Positions 23,177 through 32,266 of a stretch of 64,000 nt of DNA are shown here, piece after piece (the stretch's first letter is position 1; each line of letters starts with the position of its first letter). The stretch spans positions 3,900-67,899 of the forward strand of contig JAZSHF010000005.1 in NCBI GenBank assembly GCA_045533115.1, written 5' to 3'. Under the pieces are notes generated by a model. It was not told the DNA's origin and made no database searches. It worked only from the letters and a program-made list of their open reading frames with translations. The position numbers and the translations under genes were made by a program. The stretch comes from Colimorpha_A sp045533115. GTDB taxonomy: Bacteria > Bacillota > Clostridia > Oscillospirales > CAG-272.

Positions 23177-23602
23177 TTATTTGTGGTATTTTCCGTTATT
23201 GATTATAGTGAAGGCACGGTATATCTGCTCAAGCAGAATCACCCTCATAAGCTGGTGCGGAAAGGTCATTTTCGAAAATGAAAGACGCAGGTCACAGCCC
23301 GCTTTTACGTCCTCTCCCATTCCGTCGGAATCGCCGATAACGAAAACGATCTCGGAAATTCCGCGTGTCGGAAGATCGTCAATTTTTGATGCAAGCTCCT
23401 CGCTCGACAGCTGCTTACCCTCGACGCAAAGAGCGATCTTATATGCCTTTTTCGGCAAGGCGGGTATCAACTCGCGGTCGGTCTTGACCTCTTTTATAAC
23501 GAGGGACGCGTATCCGCTTATTCTTTTTGAATATTCCTTTACCGCGTCGCGCAGGAATTGCTCCTTTAAGGTGCCGACGCAGAGAACGGTTACGTTTAGC
23601 AT
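23177..23602 (-). CDS. rlmH: 23S rRNA (pseudouridine-1915 N3) methyltransferase
   Basis: SPOUT-class methyltransferase acting on helix 69 of 23S rRNA in the 70S ribosome. The 141 residues carry the family block FVIGDSDGMGEDVK and the knot region with SFSKMTFPHQLMRVILLEQIYRA, ending in GKYHK. The usual GG(A/S)(D/E)G turn reads GDSDG here. Length is close to the usual 155-160. Located 10 bp before the WG-repeat gene, probably cotranscribed. Confidence 0.95.
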   Translation of the reverse strand: MLNVTVLCVGTLKEQFLRDAVKEYSKRISGYASLVIKEVKTDRELIPALPKKAYKIALCVEGKQLSSEELASKIDDLPTRGISEIVFVIGDSDGMGEDVKAGCDLRLSFSKMTFPHQLMRVILLEQIYRAFTIINNGKYHK

Positions 23603-23629
23603 AATATGTCCTTGTTGTTTTTGTCGTTT

Positions 23630-23806
23630 TTACGCGGGAGGGGAACCCCCTCCCCTATTAAATGTAGATTGAACGTTGTCTACCTTCTCCAGTGGGAGAA
23701 GGTGTCAACCGAAGGTTGACGGATGAGGTGTCTAAAAAGTGAACTTACTCCTCATCCACCACAGGCGTTCCGCCTGCGGTCCCCCTTCTCCCTCAGGAGA
23801 AGGTAA
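23630..23806. repeat. Family A-like hairpin plus family B element
   Basis: GGGAGGGGAACCCCCTCCCC hairpin at about 23635-23658, then a complete family B element at about 23682-23806 (CCTTCTCC/GGAGAAGG ends). Confidence 0.78.
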
Positions 23807-23839
23807 ACAACGCGGCGAAACGCTCGAATTTTCGAAATC

Positions 23840-24604
23840 TTACCCCAACAAAACCGTCGCCTCATCGCGTTTTGCGGCGCTCACGGTGACACCGTAGGGA
23901 TCGGTCGCTTTTCTGACGGTCGAAACGGCGATCTCGGGGGTATTGTTTTCCTCGCTGAGGTGAGCGAGCAGAATTTTTTTCGTTCCCTGACGCGCCCACG
24001 CGCCCGAAATTTCGGCGCAGTCGTCGTTTGAGAGATGACCGCCGCCCGACAAAATTCTTGCCTTCAGCACGGCAGGATAGCTTCCGCACCGTACCATTTC
24101 ACGGTCGTGATTAGCCTCAATTATTATTGCCTCACAGCCGCAAAGGGAGTCGTAAACGGTCTGCGTAACGTAGCCGATGTCGGTAACGGCACCAACCGAA
24201 ACGCCGTCAAAGTCAAATCTGTATCCGACACAGGCAGAGCTGTCGTGCGGAACGGGGAACGCAGTTATTTTGCAACCGCCGATCTCAAGCTTGAACTCCG
24301 CTCCGTGGCGGACAAGACACTTGTCAAGCGCGCCGCAGGTGATATTCATCGCATTGGCGCTCATCTCGGTAATATGTACACGGCAGGGGTGCTTTTTTAC
24401 CAGCGCCGAAAGGGCGTGAGTGTGGTCGCCGTGCTCGTGTGTAATAAAAATGTCTGAAACGCGAAAAAGATCAACTCCGAGCTTGTCAAGGGACGAGATC
24501 AGCGCCTTCGCGCTTCCGCCTGCGTCGATAAGAAAGGTGTTTTCGCCTGCTTCTATCAGCGTGCAATTTCCCGACGAGCCGGAATAAAGGGAAATAACTT
24601 TCAT
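23840..24604 (-). CDS. MBL-fold metallo-hydrolase (YycJ/WalJ-like)
   Basis: 254-residue metallo-beta-lactamase fold protein. The metal motif ITHEHGDHTHAL (HxHxDH, about 53-64) is intact, with later ligands in PVPHDSSACVGYRF (about 116-129) and SNDDCAE/LLAHLSEENN. It begins MKVISLYSGSSGNCTLIE, characteristic of the YycJ group, which is linked to cell-wall and DNA-repair coordination in Bacillus. The start codon overlaps the stop of the upstream membrane-protein gene (TGATG). Substrate not known. Confidence 0.9.
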   Translation of the reverse strand: MKVISLYSGSSGNCTLIEAGENTFLIDAGGSAKALISSLDKLGVDLFRVSDIFITHEHGDHTHALSALVKKHPCRVHITEMSANAMNITCGALDKCLVRHGAEFKLEIGGCKITAFPVPHDSSACVGYRFDFDGVSVGAVTDIGYVTQTVYDSLCGCEAIIIEANHDREMVRCGSYPAVLKARILSGGGHLSNDDCAEISGAWARQGTKKILLAHLSEENNTPEIAVSTVRKATDPYGVTVSAAKRDEATVLLG

Positions 24605-25020
24605 CAGATCTTAAGTCCTAAATTCAAGGTTGCGTACAGATATGCCGTGTCGAAAAGCAGAGTGAAGATTATGCCGATGATGATATATAGAAGCGGTCTG
24701 CTTTTTTCAAATCGGCGCGCCTGCATCCGAATAATTTCGTCCTTTTCGTTTTCAGTCAGATCGTCGCTGAGATCGTCTCTTGTCAGAGGACGGAAGGCTC
24801 CGCGGTTTATTGCGACGTATACGACCGCAATAACGCCGAGACCTATCCAGTATATGTGTACCGCCGCTTCAAATTCGAGGGCGATCATTACTTGATATAT
24901 GGTGAATATCAACGCTGTTATTCCGAAAAGCGCAAATGCCCGTTTTTTCGGAAAGGGCTTTTTCTTTTTTGCCTCGGTCACACTGACCTGCTTTTTCTTT
25001 TTCTTCTTGTATTTTGCCAA
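24604..25020 (-). CDS. Two-helix membrane protein, unknown function
   Basis: About 138 residues from a TTG start (MAKYKKKKKKQ) behind AAGAGG; a longer upstream extension would run into a repeat and is unlikely. It has a very basic N-terminus, two close hydrophobic segments (FALFGITALIFTIYQVMIAL and YWIGLGVIAVVYVAI), a charged cytoplasmic stretch (DDLSDDLTENEKDEIIRMQ) and a last membrane helix near the end. I do not recognise a family. It is coupled to the metallo-hydrolase by the overlapping stop and start. Confidence 0.72.
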   Translation of the reverse strand: MAKYKKKKKKQVSVTEAKKKKPFPKKRAFALFGITALIFTIYQVMIALEFEAAVHIYWIGLGVIAVVYVAINRGAFRPLTRDDLSDDLTENEKDEIIRMQARRFEKSRPLLYIIIGIIFTLLFDTAYLYATLNLGLKI

Positions 25021-25061
25021 GGGGAACCTCTTTATGATAAAAATTATAGTGAACGCTGTTG

Positions 25062-25250
25062 GCCTTCCCCTTTGGGAAGGTGTCAACCGATAGGTTGACG
25101 GATGAGGTTAGCCGTCGCAGACGGCGTTACCAAAGGAAAGTAACATTGTTTTTGTGCGGGAGGGGAGCCCCTCCCCTACGGAGATAGAGGGGACGCTGTT
25201 AGCCTTCCCCTTGGGGAAGGTGTCGGTCGAAGACCGACGGATGAGGTGTA
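25062..25250. repeat. Two family B halves around a family A-like hairpin
   Basis: Left-type halves at about 25062-25111 and 25200-25250, and GGGAGGGGAGCCCCTCCCC with CTAC foot at about 25157-25180. All in the gap between the phosphoesterase and the membrane-protein gene. Confidence 0.78.
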
Positions 25251-25295
25251 GGCTGCAACGCCGCCATACGGAGGTGTCACGAACGTTGTCTTCCT

Positions 25296-26405
25296 TCACT
25301 CCGTCACGTCCTCTCCGCGCAGAGCGGCAATTCCGACGCGGAGTGCCTTAGCCGCTGCGCGTCTTTCCTCGGGGGTTCCTTTTTCGAGCATCGGAAGAAG
25401 CGAACGGAAAAATTCACCTATTATGGTCGGATCGTTACGGAGCTGCTCGGTTCCGTAAAGCGGAAGCGTCAGGTCGCGGATTTCAAGGAAAAACACGCCG
25501 TTCATCTCGCTTTCAAGTGCGGTCGTGTCAATATTCAGCGTCGTCGGAACGTATCCGACAAGCTCAACTCTCAGGGACGTTTCTTTTTTATATCCCGAAA
25601 CGAGCGCCGAGATCCGTCTTCGAAGCTCGGAGCCGTCAGTTACGCCCGAAACGTCGAGCTTTTCCCATTCGTATGTGTAATTCGAGAATATTTTTTGCTC
25701 AAAAATGGGCTTTTTGCTATCAAAAGTAACCTTTATTGCACCCTTTTCGCCCGTTTCACCGAAATCTCTGCCGTTAAGACATCCGCTGTATGCGTAGGGA
25801 ACGCCGCCTGCCGTCTTGACGCCGTCGTTCAGATGAATATGACCGAAGCCGCAGTAGTCGAATCCGCTGTTTTCAATGTCGGAAAGCGACACGGGGCAGT
25901 AGGGCGACAAGGGATCGCCAAGCTCTCCGTGACCGCAAAGAATATTTATCTTGCTTTCGTCATCTACCTTGAAGCTGACGAACGGGCAAGCTTCAAGCAC
26001 GTTCGTTCCGCAAAACGCGTAGCCGTAGATACGGAGATTCGTTCCCTCGATATCAATATACGAAAGCTCGGTCGACTTGAAAATATGGACGTTATCGGGG
26101 AATACCCCGTCGTAAACTCCGCCCTCGCAAATTGGGTCGTGGTTTCCGGGGGAGATGACGAACTTGGCTTTCGGCACCGTCGACACGGCATCCTTGAAAA
26201 ACGCGGCGGTGTCGGCGGAAACGTAAGGCGTGTCGAAAACGTCGCCCGACATAATAACGACGTCGATCTTTTCCTCTTTGACGGTATTTATTAGCGACAA
26301 AAACGACTTTTTCAGCTCGCGTCTCATAAGTGCGGACTGCTCGGGCGTTTTTGAATGGAACGGCGAATCGAGATGAATATCGCCGCAGTGAAGGAGTGTC
26401 AACAT
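25296..26405 (-). CDS. SbcD/Mre11-like metallophosphoesterase
   Basis: 369-residue calcineurin-like phosphoesterase. The five signature motifs are present: CGDIHLDSPF (about 7-16), SGDVFDTP (about 53-60), SPGNHDP (about 89-95), CGHGELG and GFGHIHLN (about 195-202). The set is typical of DNA repair exonuclease SbcD-type proteins (YhaO/COG0420). No SbcC-like ATPase gene is next to it in this window, so the partner is either elsewhere or absent. Function as a DNA nuclease is inferred from the family. Confidence 0.87.
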   Translation of the reverse strand: MLTLLHCGDIHLDSPFHSKTPEQSALMRRELKKSFLSLINTVKEEKIDVVIMSGDVFDTPYVSADTAAFFKDAVSTVPKAKFVISPGNHDPICEGGVYDGVFPDNVHIFKSTELSYIDIEGTNLRIYGYAFCGTNVLEACPFVSFKVDDESKINILCGHGELGDPLSPYCPVSLSDIENSGFDYCGFGHIHLNDGVKTAGGVPYAYSGCLNGRDFGETGEKGAIKVTFDSKKPIFEQKIFSNYTYEWEKLDVSGVTDGSELRRRISALVSGYKKETSLRVELVGYVPTTLNIDTTALESEMNGVFFLEIRDLTLPLYGTEQLRNDPTIIGEFFRSLLPMLEKGTPEERRAAAKALRVGIAALRGEDVTE

Positions 26406-26536
26406 AGTATTTTCTCTTTCGGGACTATATATTTATAGTTATACAGTATAATTATAATAGAAAACAAAAATTTTTTCAACAGTTTTGTGAAATATTATGT
26501 TTGTTTACAAAATTGGATTTTTGCGGTACGTTGTTT

Positions 26537-26890
26537 TACCTTCTCCAGCGGGAGAAGGTGTCAACCGAAGGTTGACGGATGAGGTGTTCCACGGGAAATG
26601 CATTTGATTTGACGTAATCAAATTTTAATTGTACAATACACCTCATCCGACTTCGTTCGGCTTCGCCTCTCTCAGCCACCTTCTCCCGCTGGAGAAGGTA
26701 AAAAAACGCCCCGAAGCTTCGCCACGTCGTTAGCCTTCCCCTTGGGGGAGGTGGCGAGTGAAACGAGGCGGATGAGGTTAGGATGCGAAGCATCCGTCAC
26801 AAAAATAATGTTACTTAATTAATACAACGCCGTCTGCGACGGCTAACCTCATCCGACGCCTTCGGCGCCACCTTCCCCAAGGGGAAGGCA
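26537..26890. repeat. Two family B elements in tandem
   Basis: First about 26537-26700 (CCTTCTCC type, with the same AT-rich middle as at 7.2 and 9.7 kb), second about 26733-26890 (CCTTCCCC type). They fill the 500-bp gap before folA. Confidence 0.84.
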
Positions 26891-26922
26891 AGGGTGTGGC
26901 GTAGCTTTCTGATCTCCCTAAC

Positions 26923-26951
26923 AAAAAACCGCCGAAAATCGGCGGTTTTCC
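26923..26951 (-). terminator. Terminator of metK-folA
   Basis: Hairpin AACCGCCGA-TTT-TCGGCGGTT with T-run on the minus strand, right after the folA stop. Confidence 0.85.
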
Positions 26952-26952
26952 A

Positions 26953-27453
26953 TTATTTAACGTAGGTAACTATCTTCCACTTCATTCCGCTCGGGGAATC
27001 GTCGGAAGTTGAGATAAACGTTTCGCTTTCACTTTCGATTTTCCAGCCGTTTTCGTCGAGGTTCGGGAAAAATGCATCGGCGGGAAGCTCGGCATCGAAT
27101 TTCGTGACGTAAATTCTCTGACAGTACGGCAAAAATAGCTTATAGATACTGTCACCGCCGATAACTACGGCGTTTTCGTCTTCGCCTATCATCGAGAGGG
27201 CTTCGTCAAGACCGTGTGCAACCTCGGCACCCTCTACCTTGTAGTCGGGATTTCTTGAAAGAATAATATTTCTTCTGTTTTTCAGCGGTTGACCGTTCGG
27301 AAAGGTGGACAGCGTTTTTGAGCCGAGAATGACGGTCTTTCCGCTCGTGACTGAACGGAAATTGCGGAGATCGTCACGGACACGGCAGAGAAGCTCGCCC
27401 TTATAACCTATTCCCCAGCCGCGGTCAACGGCAACTATTGCCTCGAGCATCAT
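26953..27453 (-). CDS. folA: Dihydrofolate reductase
   Basis: Reduces dihydrofolate to tetrahydrofolate with NADPH. From the ATG at 27453, which overlaps the metK stop (ATGA), the protein has 166 residues, a normal DHFR length. Motifs: MMLEAIVAVDRGWGIGYKGELLCR (Met-20 loop region), the GSKTLSTFP phosphate-binding motif (about 47-55), and VIGGDSIYKLFLPYC (about 97-111). An in-frame extension upstream into metK is possible on paper but the overlap start fits better. Coupling with metK places it under the SAM-I riboswitch. Confidence 0.93.
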   Translation of the reverse strand: MMLEAIVAVDRGWGIGYKGELLCRVRDDLRNFRSVTSGKTVILGSKTLSTFPNGQPLKNRRNIILSRNPDYKVEGAEVAHGLDEALSMIGEDENAVVIGGDSIYKLFLPYCQRIYVTKFDAELPADAFFPNLDENGWKIESESETFISTSDDSPSGMKWKIVTYVK

Positions 27454-28625
27454 TTGAGAAGTGCCGCAAGCGTGGGCGCTATATCGGTCTTTTCCCAACC
27501 TACGTTAAGCTCCTCGCGGCCGAGGTGACCGTAAGCGGCAAGAGGGGCGTAGATAGGACGGCGGAGATCAAAACGCTTGATAAGTGCGGCGGGACGGAGG
27601 TCAACGAGCTGACAAATCTTATCGCAGATCACGTCCTCGGCAACCTTGCCCGTGCCGAAGGTATCTACCATTACCGAAACGGGCTTCGCAACGCCGATAG
27701 CGTAAGCAAGCTGAACCTCGCATTTAGATGCAAGACCTGCCTTGACTATGTTCTTTGCAAGATAACGCGCGGCATAAGCACCCGTGCGGTCAACCTTCGT
27801 CGGATCCTTGCCCGAGAATGCACCGCCGCCGTGACGCGAATATCCGCCGTAGGTGTCAACGATTATCTTTCTTCCCGTAAGACCGGAATCACCGTGAGGC
27901 CCGCCTACGACGAAGCGTCCCGTCGGGTTAACGTATATTTTGGTATTTTCGTCAATAAGGTTCGACGGAACGGTCGCGTAAATAACGTGCTTTTTGATAT
28001 CCTCTCTTATCTGCTCAAGGGTGATCTCCCCGTCGTGCTGTGAGGAAACGACGACTGTGTCGATGCGGACGGGCTTGTCGCCGTCGTATTCAACCGTCAC
28101 CTGCGTCTTTCCGTCGGGACGGAGATAGGAAAGCGTGCCGTTCTTTCTGACTTCTGTGAGCTTCTTTGCGAGCGCGTGCGAAAGGGAGATCGGGAGCGGC
28201 ATAAGCTCGGGGGTTTCGTCGCAAGCGTAGCCGAACATCATACCCTGGTCGCCTGCACCTGTGTCAAGGCCGTCGCCGTTGCCTTCCTTAGCCTCGTAGG
28301 AGAGGTCAACTCCGAGGGCGATGTCGGGGGACTGACCGTGTACCATATTGATAACGGCACAGGTGTCGCAGTCGAAGCCGTACTTGCCGCGGTCGTATCC
28401 GATCGCTCTTACCGCCTCGCGTGCGATAGTCTGGAAATCAATGACCGCGGTGGTCGTTATTTCGCCCATTATCGAGATAACGCCCGTCGTGACGGTCGTC
28501 TCACACGCAACGCGCGCCATCGGGTCGAGTTCAAGTATCGCGTCAAGGACGGAGTCGGAAATTTTGTCGCAAATTTTGTCGGGATGACCTTCGGTCACCG
28601 ATTCGGATGTAAATAGTTTTTTCAT
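27450..28625 (-). CDS. metK: S-adenosylmethionine synthetase
   Basis: Makes SAM from methionine and ATP. The 391 residues include TSESVTEGHPDKICD (about 7-21), the hexapeptide GAGDQG in GAGDQGMMFGYA, the P-loop-like GGGAFSGKDPTKVDRT, and DKICQLVDLRP near the C-terminus. All are standard. The gene is preceded by a SAM-I riboswitch and terminator, a common arrangement that lowers expression when SAM is abundant. folA follows with overlapping codons. Confidence 0.97.
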   Translation of the reverse strand: MKKLFTSESVTEGHPDKICDKISDSVLDAILELDPMARVACETTVTTGVISIMGEITTTAVIDFQTIAREAVRAIGYDRGKYGFDCDTCAVINMVHGQSPDIALGVDLSYEAKEGNGDGLDTGAGDQGMMFGYACDETPELMPLPISLSHALAKKLTEVRKNGTLSYLRPDGKTQVTVEYDGDKPVRIDTVVVSSQHDGEITLEQIREDIKKHVIYATVPSNLIDENTKIYVNPTGRFVVGGPHGDSGLTGRKIIVDTYGGYSRHGGGAFSGKDPTKVDRTGAYAARYLAKNIVKAGLASKCEVQLAYAIGVAKPVSVMVDTFGTGKVAEDVICDKICQLVDLRPAALIKRFDLRRPIYAPLAAYGHLGREELNVGWEKTDIAPTLAALLK

Positions 28626-28675
28626 TTTCTTCTTCCTTCTTCTAAAAATTCTCTCTTGTTTTCGTTCCGAGGGAA

Positions 28676-28703
28676 CAAAAAGACCCTCGCAGAACGAGGG
28701 TCA
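28676..28703 (-). terminator. Expression-platform terminator of the SAM riboswitch
   Basis: GACCCTCG-TTCTG-CGAGGGTC followed by TTTTT on the minus strand, between the aptamer and metK. Confidence 0.88.
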
Positions 28704-28720
28704 TCTTTTCTTCAAATTAA

Positions 28721-28833
28721 CTCTCATCTGCCCGGATTTGGCACCTTTTTGGTTTATTTTGGGCGTTTATCACGCTTAAACCAAATGGTTGTCGGGCTTC
28801 ACAGGGCCGGTCCCTCCGCCACTCTTGATAAGA
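28721..28833 (-). ncRNA. SAM-I (S-box) riboswitch
   Basis: On the minus strand the leader shows CTTATCAAGAGTGGCGGAGG, GGACCGGCCCTGTGAAGCCC, a GGTGCCAAATCC element and GCAGATGAGAG at the end, the hallmark S-box conserved segments in the right order. It precedes a terminator and metK, so SAM binding should stop transcription of metK and folA. Confidence 0.95.
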
Positions 28834-28842
28834 ACGTGGATA

Positions 28843-28871
28843 TTATAACACATCTGACGACGGATTTCAAC
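28843..28871 (-). promoter_or_regulatory. Promoter of the metK leader
   Basis: Minus strand TTGAAA (about 28866-28871), 17-bp spacer, TATAAT (28843-28848), ending a few bases before the riboswitch. Confidence 0.72.
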
Positions 28872-28923
28872 CTTTTTTGAGAAAATTTTATTTGAACAAC
28901 GCGGCGGAGCATCGGGGGGGTTG

Positions 28924-29098
28924 TTAGCCTCCCCCTTGGGGAAGGTGTCGGTCGAAGACCGACGGATGAGGTGTAGCCGCGAAGCGGCGTTACCAAAGCA
29001 AAGTAACATTGTTTTTGTAACGGATGCTTCGCATCCTAACCTCATCCGACTTCGTTCGGCTTCGCCTCTCTCAGCCACCTTCCCCAAGGGGAAGGCTA
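28924..29098. repeat. Family B element
   Basis: Complete copy of about 175 bp, CCTCCCCC/GGGGAAGG left end and CCTTCCCCAAGGGGAAGG right end. A decayed family A hairpin (GCGACCGATGGTCGC) follows at about 29101-29116. Confidence 0.83.
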
Positions 29099-29143
29099 GA
29101 TGCGACCGATGGTCGCCATATATAAATTGATCCATAAACAAGC

Positions 29144-29174
29144 AAAAACAGACGGACAGCGTCCGCCTGTTTTA
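29144..29174 (-). terminator. Terminator after the flippase gene
   Basis: Hairpin ACAGGCGGAC / GTCCGTCTGT with one mismatch and a T-run on the minus strand. Confidence 0.72.
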
Positions 29175-29179
29175 TAATC

Positions 29180-30817
29180 TTAGTCAGCCAAAAGCTTCAT
29201 TTTCGAAAGCACTCTTGCGAGCTTTTTGCCTCGGGGGAGCATTTCGACCTCTTCGCGCGTAATTCCGCGGATGACGAGGATGGTCAGAGCGTAAACGATC
29301 ACCGCCGTGAAAATCGAAAGAATAAGGGAAATATCCGCAATACCGATAAGCGTATAGTAAAGCTTATACGATCCGATCGCGCCGCCGGCACATACGACAG
29401 CCGAGATGAGCGGCTTGATTATCAGCTTTGCAAAATTCGGCGTGTAGCCTATCTTTTTGCGAATGAAGTAGAAATTCATCGCCGAGATCGTGAAGCAGGA
29501 GAGGATAGCCGAGATGGGCGAGCCCATAACGCCGATATCCTTTACCGAAACGAGAGCCATCGTTGTAATGACCTTTACGACGGCACCGACTGCAACGCTG
29601 ATAACGGGGTAACGCCCGAGCTTATGTGACTGAAGTATCGCCGCTGTCGTCGATATCATACTCATAAAGAATACCGACATAACGTGAACCGAAAGGAGAG
29701 GCCCTGCCGACCTTGCGGCACTTGCCGAGCGGAAAAGGAATGCAACTATCGGTTCTGCAAGAACCGAAATTCCGAAGATACAGGGAAGAATTACGATTAT
29801 TCCCATACGGAAGGCGGTATCCATCGTCTTTTTGACCTTTTCGGGCTTGCCCTCGGCGACGGCGACCGAAATGAGCGGTACTATGACCGAGGTTATCGGG
29901 TTGGCGAACGCCAAAATTATGTTACTTATCGGGGTAACGCAGGTCTTTAAGTTTCCGATAAACGCCTTCGTCGCTTCCTGCGTGTAGTTGAGCTGTAATC
30001 CGCGCGACAGGATTATACCGTCAAGCACGTTTGACAGCGTCATAACCGAGCTTGAAAGGGTTATCGGTATCGCGATAGCAATAAGCATCTTGATAATCTT
30101 CGACGCGGAGCTTGTTTCCATACCGTCTTTTAATAGGCCGGCGTATTCGGTATCGTATTTTGCGGGCTTAAAGACGAGCTTTCTTATAATGAGCGACACC
30201 ATTCCCGCCGCAACTCCGACGGTCAGACCGAAGACGGCGTAGGCGGCGACAATATGTGTCGGCTTGCCTGCCTGAACGGCGTAATTTGCAAAGAGGATAC
30301 CGAGAGCCATCTTTCCGACTGCCTCGATGACGTTCGAGACCGCCGACGGAACCATATTCTGGTAACCTTGAAAATAGCCCTTGAGCGCCGACGCGATGCA
30401 TATAAAGAAGAGCGTCGGGGCGATCGCCATAATGCTGAACGACAGATTGTCTATCTTGTACGCCGTCTCAAAGAGCGGCGCACCGAAGAACATTATGGAA
30501 GTGCCGATAAGGCCTATAGCGACGAAAAGCCACATCGCTATCTTCATTATCTTCTTGCTTTCCCGTATATTACCGCTTGCACGGTTTTCCGATATCATCA
30601 TCGAAACGGCGGTAGGCAGTCCCACGTTCGACACGGTATAAAGGAAGGCGTATATGTCGTAGGCATTGTTGTAATATGCCATTCCGCTGTCGGAGAGTAT
30701 TCCGCGGAGCGGTATTTTGAGAAGGAGTCCGACCGTCTTGACGAACAGATTTGCTATCGTCAGGGCGAGGACGCCCGAGAGCATTCGGGACGCTCCCTTT
30801 CTTTCCTTTGCACTCAC
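29180..30817 (-). CDS. MOP-superfamily polysaccharide/lipid flippase (SpoVB/MurJ-like)
   Basis: 545-residue integral membrane protein with about 14 hydrophobic helices, of the multidrug/oligosaccharidyl-lipid/polysaccharide exporter superfamily. N-terminal SGVLALTIANLFVKTVGLLLKIPLRGILSD and VGLPTAVSMMISENRA match the SpoVB/MurJ-like group, which moves peptidoglycan or other lipid-linked sugars across the membrane. The start is a GTG behind AAGGG. It is the last gene of a run starting at recJ, 15 bp after hemZ. Exact substrate (lipid II or other) is not settled by sequence. Confidence 0.9.
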   Translation of the reverse strand: MSAKERKGASRMLSGVLALTIANLFVKTVGLLLKIPLRGILSDSGMAYYNNAYDIYAFLYTVSNVGLPTAVSMMISENRASGNIRESKKIMKIAMWLFVAIGLIGTSIMFFGAPLFETAYKIDNLSFSIMAIAPTLFFICIASALKGYFQGYQNMVPSAVSNVIEAVGKMALGILFANYAVQAGKPTHIVAAYAVFGLTVGVAAGMVSLIIRKLVFKPAKYDTEYAGLLKDGMETSSASKIIKMLIAIAIPITLSSSVMTLSNVLDGIILSRGLQLNYTQEATKAFIGNLKTCVTPISNIILAFANPITSVIVPLISVAVAEGKPEKVKKTMDTAFRMGIIVILPCIFGISVLAEPIVAFLFRSASAARSAGPLLSVHVMSVFFMSMISTTAAILQSHKLGRYPVISVAVGAVVKVITTMALVSVKDIGVMGSPISAILSCFTISAMNFYFIRKKIGYTPNFAKLIIKPLISAVVCAGGAIGSYKLYYTLIGIADISLILSIFTAVIVYALTILVIRGITREEVEMLPRGKKLARVLSKMKLLAD

Positions 30818-30832
30818 TTTTTTAACCCTTTT

Positions 30833-32266
30833 TTACTTATTTATATATTCGTATGTGTATTTCGGCTCGAATATTCGCTCGATCTTGCCGCCACGATTTA
30901 AGAATTTGCTGACAGCCCCCGCACCGACGGCGTAGATGTCCTGAAGCTCTTCCATTATAAATATGTTGTAAAGCCCCTCATATCCGTCACGGCAGAAGCC
31001 GACGTTCTCGAGATTCCCCTGCGCGTTCTTTTGGCGGTAGAGGTAGTAGGGGAAATATCCCGCCTGACCGAGCGCCCTTTGGGCGTAATCGACGCAGGAA
31101 GCACTTACACCACCGAAAAAGGAGTATATACCGCGCTTGTCACCGCCGAGAAGCGCCTCGGTCGTAAACGACGCGGCACGCTTGACGCAGTAGGTATGAA
31201 CCGTTACGTTTTGCGGGGAAAGGTCGATTATCTTGTCGACGGTCGAGCAGAAGCTTTCCTCGGTTGCCGTCGGAAGCCCTGCGATAAGGTCGGTGTTTAT
31301 GCTTCTTATACCGCTTTTTACCGCAATTTCATAAGCACGGTAGAAATCGTCGACGGTATGACGGCGGCCGATTTCACTCAGAACACCGTCATCGAGAATT
31401 TGCGGATTTATGCTCGTTCTGTCAACGCCGAACGAGGTCATAATATCAAACTTTTCCTTTGTCACGGTGTCGGGACGTCCCGCCTCGACGGTAAATTCGA
31501 GGATATTATGCCCCTTTATATTATCCACGACTGTGGAAAGCAGACGGTGAAGCTGCTTTTCGTTAAGGACGGTAGGGGTTCCGCCGCCGATATAGACGGT
31601 CTTTATCCTTTTGCCCGCCTCGTTTATCTGTCTGCACCTGTTCTCAATATCAAGACAGAGCTTGTCAAGATAATCGGGGAGCGTCGCGAGGTATCGCGGG
31701 GTAGAATACGATACGAAGGAGCAGTAACCGCACCTCGTCGGGCAGAACGGAATTGATATATAAAGGGAACAGGTGTCGGAGCCGAGCAGCGAACGCGCGT
31801 ATTTCTGACGCTCGTTTACCTCGGTGAGCAGCTCGGCTTTCTCCTTTCGGATAAGGAAATCCGAAACGAGAGCATTTACTGCCTCGTCCCTCGTCAGCCC
31901 GTTTTTTACAAGCTCCTCTGCGAGCTTCGACGGGCGGACGCCCGTTGAAATTCCCCAAGGGGGTGCCTGACCGAGTAAAACCCCGCCCGCACGCTGAAAT
32001 GCCTTTCCGACTGCGAGCTTTTTTGCGCGGTCGGGGGTTCGTATTTCATTCGCTTCTGCTTCGCCCCTGCCCGAAGCGGTCGTTTTTCCGTCGAAAAGCG
32101 TCACTTCCGCATAAAAAACGCCGTTTTCCCCGCGCAAAACCACGTTTGCTTCGGGAATTTCTCCCGTCTGAACTTCGTTTTCGGGGAACTTCGCACCGGG
32201 GAAGAAGATAAGACATAGATTTTGGCAATAGGTTCTTTTTATATCGCCCTCGATCTTAACTATCAT
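30833..32266 (-). CDS. hemZ: HemZ-type radical SAM coproporphyrinogen dehydrogenase-like protein
   Basis: 477-residue radical SAM enzyme. The [4Fe-4S] motif is CPTRCGYCSFVS (CxxxCxxC, about residue 173-184), followed by YIGGGTPTVL, as in HemN/HemZ. HemZ is the Bacillota paralogue of oxygen-independent coproporphyrinogen dehydrogenase; its true reaction in anaerobes with little haem is uncertain. It starts in the stop codon region of dtd (ATGA overlap). Part of the recJ-relA-dtd-hemZ-flippase run. Confidence 0.92.
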   Translation of the reverse strand: MIVKIEGDIKRTYCQNLCLIFFPGAKFPENEVQTGEIPEANVVLRGENGVFYAEVTLFDGKTTASGRGEAEANEIRTPDRAKKLAVGKAFQRAGGVLLGQAPPWGISTGVRPSKLAEELVKNGLTRDEAVNALVSDFLIRKEKAELLTEVNERQKYARSLLGSDTCSLYISIPFCPTRCGYCSFVSYSTPRYLATLPDYLDKLCLDIENRCRQINEAGKRIKTVYIGGGTPTVLNEKQLHRLLSTVVDNIKGHNILEFTVEAGRPDTVTKEKFDIMTSFGVDRTSINPQILDDGVLSEIGRRHTVDDFYRAYEIAVKSGIRSINTDLIAGLPTATEESFCSTVDKIIDLSPQNVTVHTYCVKRAASFTTEALLGGDKRGIYSFFGGVSASCVDYAQRALGQAGYFPYYLYRQKNAQGNLENVGFCRDGYEGLYNIFIMEELQDIYAVGAGAVSKFLNRGGKIERIFEPKYTYEYINK

